Assembly: GCA_000170815.1 (NCBI GenBank)
Contig: ABCO01000001.1
Location: 1 to 64,000 of the forward strand
Source of the DNA: an unidentified eubacterium SCB49
Lineage (GTDB): Bacteria; Bacteroidota; Bacteroidia; Flavobacteriales; Flavobacteriaceae
Length of the DNA stretch: 64,000 bases
Reading direction: 5' to 3'
In this document: positions 61,140 to 64,000 of the stretch, one piece after another
Position numbering within the stretch: position 1 is the first letter of the stretch
How the letters are laid out: each line of letters begins with the position of its first letter
Made by a program: the position numbers and the translations under genes
Notes under the pieces: generated by a model
Told to the model about the DNA's origin: nothing
The model's input: the letters and a program-made list of their open reading frames with translations, nothing else
The model's database searches: none

Positions 61140-63065
61140 TTAACCTTCTAAGGTTGGTTCTAATTCTAAATTAGCCGTGATCACTTCTTCAAAATCTAGG
61201 GGTTTACCTAGATAAGCAATTTGAGTTCCTTCTTTTATATCTATTTCTTTTAAAGTATCAATAAAGGTAATATCTCCCTTTTCGTCTTTCTTAAAAAGAG
61301 GGATGGCATCTTTACTCTCGCGTATCATTTCAAGTACTTTTAAATACTTTGAATTATCATGTACTTCTACCTCTTGAATTGATGGATAATCGCGGGCTAT
61401 TTCAGTAAAACGAAGGTAATCATGAGTGTTGCTAAATACTTCATCAGCATTATGCGGCACTTTCTTTAATAGTTCATCTGAGGTTAATAACCTAAAAATC
61501 CCATTTTCACCAAAACGCTTTCCAAAACGTGTCATCGCATGTCTATTGATATCGTCATTACCTGTCATTGCTAATAAATACCCTACATCATTTAGCTCTA
61601 TATTGTCACTTAAATCATCACTGTAAATATTTGCACTAATAGCATCTAGACCTATTTCGTTTGCCTTCTCAATGTTTGTTCTATTTCTATCAATAAGCAC
61701 TACATGTCTGCCATTTTTTTGTAAATAAGATCCAATTAATCTAGAGGCACGAGAACCGCCTACAATCATAATTCCGTTAGATTTTTTAAGAAACACCCCT
61801 AACAAAGAAGCTACTAATCTTGCTGTTGTAGCATTGAGAAGTACGGTGACAAGTACAAGACCAAAAACTAGAGGAGTTATATATTCTGCTCCAGAAACGC
61901 CTAATTCGACCAATTTTGTTCCAAATAAAGAGGCAATACCCGCTGCAACAATACCACGAGGCCCCACCCAACTTATAAATAGTTTTTCATTGACTTTAAG
62001 ACCAGAACCTGTTGTACTAAGAAAAACACCCAGTGGCCTAACCACAAAAATTACAATGGCAAAAAGGATGGCTGTTTTCCAGTTATAGATTAATAACAAG
62101 TCGTCTATACTGATATTAGCAGAGAGTAAAATAAATAAAATTGATATGAGTAAAACACTCAAAGATTCTTTAAAATAAAGGAGTTCTTTTAAGTTAGGGA
62201 GGTCACTATTACCAAGATACATTCCCATGACCACCACCGCTAATAATCCAGATTCGTGAGCAAAAAAGTCACTTAAAACAAAAATTAATAACACCATTGA
62301 TAAAGATGCTACATTAAGTAAATAGTGTGGTATTACATTTCGTTTTACGGCATGATACATTGCAAAACCACCCGCTAGACCAAAAGCAAAACCAATGACT
62401 ATAATTTTACCAAACTCAGATAACGCGTGTTTAGTATAACTTCCGCCCACACCGTTCGCTTCTGCATTAGCAACAGCCTCTGCACCCGCATCAATAACAT
62501 CTATAGGTACGTTTACACTTATAAACCCAAAAACTAAAACGGCTACCAGGGCTCCTATTGGATCAATTAAAATTCCTTCCCATTTAAGGACGGCAGAGAT
62601 GTCTTTTTTTAAGGGAATATTTCTTAAAATAGGGGTAATTACTGTGGGTCCAGTTACGATAATAAGACCTGCAAATAAGAATGATATTTGCCAATCTAGC
62701 CCAAAAAAGTAATGCGCCGAAACACCAGCACCAAAAAAAGTAACTACAGATCCTAAGCTTATTAATTTTCCAATAACGCCTCCTACTTTTTTAATTTCGT
62801 CCATTTTTAAGGTAAGCCCCCCTTCAAAAAGGATAATTCCGATGGCTAATGACACAAAATAAAAAAGACCATCTCCAGGAAAAAAACCTTTTTCACCATT
62901 ATAAATAGGCTGAATCCACTGAGAGCCATCATCAGAATAAAATGTAGAGAGTGGACCAACAGCCAAACCTATTAGTATTAAAGGAAGAATGGCAGGTATT
63001 TTAAATTTCCAAGCAATCCATTGGGCAAAAATTCCTAAAATTATAATTCCGGCAAGTTCTAACAT
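61140..63065 (-). CDS. Cation/proton antiporter (CPA1) with TrkA-N domain
   Basis: The 641-residue protein has about 12-13 membrane helices (residues 1-410) with IGIILFEGGLTLKM, AGLIIVTGPTVITPILR and SWVGPRGIVAAGIASLFG, the NhaP-like signatures. A cytosolic TrkA-N domain (IMIVGGSRASRLIGSYLQ, VVLIDRNRTNIEKANE; about 415-530) and a TrkA-C-like tail follow. The TrkA part binds NAD(H) or nucleotides, so K+/H+ antiport is likely, but Na+/H+ is not excluded. Confidence 0.9.
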   Translation of the reverse strand: MLELAGIIILGIFAQWIAWKFKIPAILPLILIGLAVGPLSTFYSDDGSQWIQPIYNGEKGFFPGDGLFYFVSLAIGIILFEGGLTLKMDEIKKVGGVIGKLISLGSVVTFFGAGVSAHYFFGLDWQISFLFAGLIIVTGPTVITPILRNIPLKKDISAVLKWEGILIDPIGALVAVLVFGFISVNVPIDVIDAGAEAVANAEANGVGGSYTKHALSEFGKIIVIGFAFGLAGGFAMYHAVKRNVIPHYLLNVASLSMVLLIFVLSDFFAHESGLLAVVVMGMYLGNSDLPNLKELLYFKESLSVLLISILFILLSANISIDDLLLIYNWKTAILFAIVIFVVRPLGVFLSTTGSGLKVNEKLFISWVGPRGIVAAGIASLFGTKLVELGVSGAEYITPLVFGLVLVTVLLNATTARLVASLLGVFLKKSNGIMIVGGSRASRLIGSYLQKNGRHVVLIDRNRTNIEKANEIGLDAISANIYSDDLSDNIELNDVGYLLAMTGNDDINRHAMTRFGKRFGENGIFRLLTSDELLKKVPHNADEVFSNTHDYLRFTEIARDYPSIQEVEVHDNSKYLKVLEMIRESKDAIPLFKKDEKGDITFIDTLKEIDIKEGTQIAYLGKPLDFEEVITANLELEPTLEG

Positions 63066-63198
63066 TCAGTATTTTTTAGAGTTCTAAAATATAAAAAATC
63101 AAAGGAAATCAATTAATTATATTAAGATTAAATAATTGTTACTTTATTTACTCTCTTAATATATTCTTAACAGTCATATACATTAAATAGCCTTTTTG

Positions 63199-63205
63199 TA
63201 TTTTG
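63199..63205 (+). promoter_or_regulatory. -7-like box of the MBL-fold gene
   Basis: TATTTTG is one base short of TAnnTTTG and lies eight bases before the ATG at 63214. Confidence 0.35.
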
Positions 63206-63213
63206 CACATTAT

Positions 63214-64000
63214 ATGAAACTACATTCTATAGAAGCAGGAAATTTTAAGCTAGATGGTGGTGCCATGTTTGGCGTTGTACCAAAATCTTTATGGACAAGA
63301 ACCAATCCAGCAGATAACAACAACATGATAGATATTGCAGCAAGATGTCTATTGGTAGAAAACGGAAACCGACTCACACTGGTAGATACCGGAATGGGCG
63401 ATAAACAATCTGAAAAGTTTTTTGGCTATTATTATCAATGGGGAGATCACAATCTTGATGCCTCACTTAAAAAAGCCGGATTTCATAGAGACGATATCAC
63501 AGATGTTTTTATGACCCATTTACACTTTGATCATTGTGGTGGTAGTGTACAATGGAACAAAGACAGGACAGGATACGAAACTGCGTTTAAAAATGCTACC
63601 TACTGGAGCAATCAAAATCATTGGGATTGGGCTACAAACCCAAACCGTCGTGAAAAAGCTTCTTTCTTAAAAGAAAACATACTACCCATGCAAGAAAGCG
63701 GACAATTAAAATTTGTCTCTAATGCTTCTGAAACTTTAAGCAACGAAAACTCTAAAATTGATCTAGCACCCGCTAACGAATTGGATTTTAGCCTCTTTTT
63801 TGCTGATGGACATACAGAAAAACAAATGCTCCCTATGCTTCAATATAAAGACAAAACAATTGTCTTTATGGCAGATTTACTACCTACAGCAGGGCATTTA
63901 CCTTTACCGTTTGTAATGGGCTATGATACAAGACCATTACTAACGTTACCAGAAAAAGAAAAATTTTTAAACGCAGCAGCTACCCATAAATATTATTTAT
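63214..64000 (+). CDS. MBL-fold metallo-hydrolase, partial at the right edge
   Basis: The frame is open to the window end (262 codons). It has the metallo-beta-lactamase-fold motif THLHFDHCGG (His102, His104, Asp106, His107), an upstream LVDTGMGD and a later ADGHTEKQM that may give another ligand. The plan is close to lactonases and other YtnP/AiiA-like hydrolases, but the substrate is unknown. The 3' end lies outside. Confidence 0.85.
   Translation, partial: MKLHSIEAGNFKLDGGAMFGVVPKSLWTRTNPADNNNMIDIAARCLLVENGNRLTLVDTGMGDKQSEKFFGYYYQWGDHNLDASLKKAGFHRDDITDVFMTHLHFDHCGGSVQWNKDRTGYETAFKNATYWSNQNHWDWATNPNRREKASFLKENILPMQESGQLKFVSNASETLSNENSKIDLAPANELDFSLFFADGHTEKQMLPMLQYKDKTIVFMADLLPTAGHLPLPFVMGYDTRPLLTLPEKEKFLNAAATHKYYL

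Overview
The window is about 64 kb of AT-rich DNA (roughly 35% GC by eye) from a Bacteroidota, almost certainly a marine Flavobacteriaceae. The reasons are the type IX secretion system (T9SS) lipoprotein PorW/SprE, cargo proteins with C-terminal type A sorting domains, TAnnTTTG -7 promoter boxes, few Shine-Dalgarno sequences, a split ATP synthase locus (no atpD/atpC here), and several protein families that I know mainly from this phylum. Density is high: about 68 genes, one tRNA, no rRNA, no CRISPR array, no insertion sequence and no prophage.

Layout. 1-341 is the tail of a T9SS cargo protein. 391-834 has no gene but carries an orphan terminator, followed by a TPR-histidine kinase and two tiny membrane peptides. 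3.0-9.0 kb holds queD, lpxH, a thioesterase, an HU-SPOR protein, dprA, purD and a small membrane protein. 9.0-13.4 kb is a conserved-looking membrane/envelope cassette (DUF6427-like, DUF4254, family 9 glycosyltransferase) into which a type II restriction-modification pair has been placed; the DUF6427 and glycosyltransferase genes are frameshifted. 13.5-23.9 kb holds a ferredoxin-type reductase, then porW, bactofilin, two AtpI-like genes and atpB-E-F-H-A-G, with RNA hairpins in the junctions and a strong terminator at the end. 23.9-31 kb is an envelope operon: lipoprotein, flippase, dut, sugar nucleotidyltransferase, TPR protein, DUF4292 lipoprotein and an EnvC-like protein. 31-43.9 kb is housekeeping (recJ, rsmI, tdk-alr, mscL, asd, an S9 peptidase, a frameshifted ABC ATPase, a FAD oxidase). 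43.9-49.1 kb is the accessory part: a large PNGase F-like/LamG secreted protein, then a decayed stretch with a chimeric gene remnant and a tandem lipoprotein duplication whose second copy has a nonsense codon. 49.2-64 kb is housekeeping: pdxA-yceD-rpmF-fabH-accB-accC, ribE, tRNA(CAT), methylmalonyl-CoA epimerase, rbfA, an FtsX-type permease, dusB, lepA, a cation/proton antiporter and a partial metallo-beta-lactamase-fold hydrolase.

Most notable signals. (1) The 9-mer TTCGGAAAT occurs at least nine times on both strands, in coding and non-coding DNA, about ten times more than base composition predicts. (2) Many genes have a TAnnTTTG box only 4-12 nt before the start codon, which implies nearly leaderless mRNAs. 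(3) Hairpins sit in three ATP synthase junctions, including a terminator-like one right after atpE. (4) A restriction-modification pair is translationally coupled inside a housekeeping cassette. (5) At least four single-base deletions break genes in the same direction, so they are either base-calling errors or real decay or phase variation. All functional calls come from reading motifs by eye; no database search was run.
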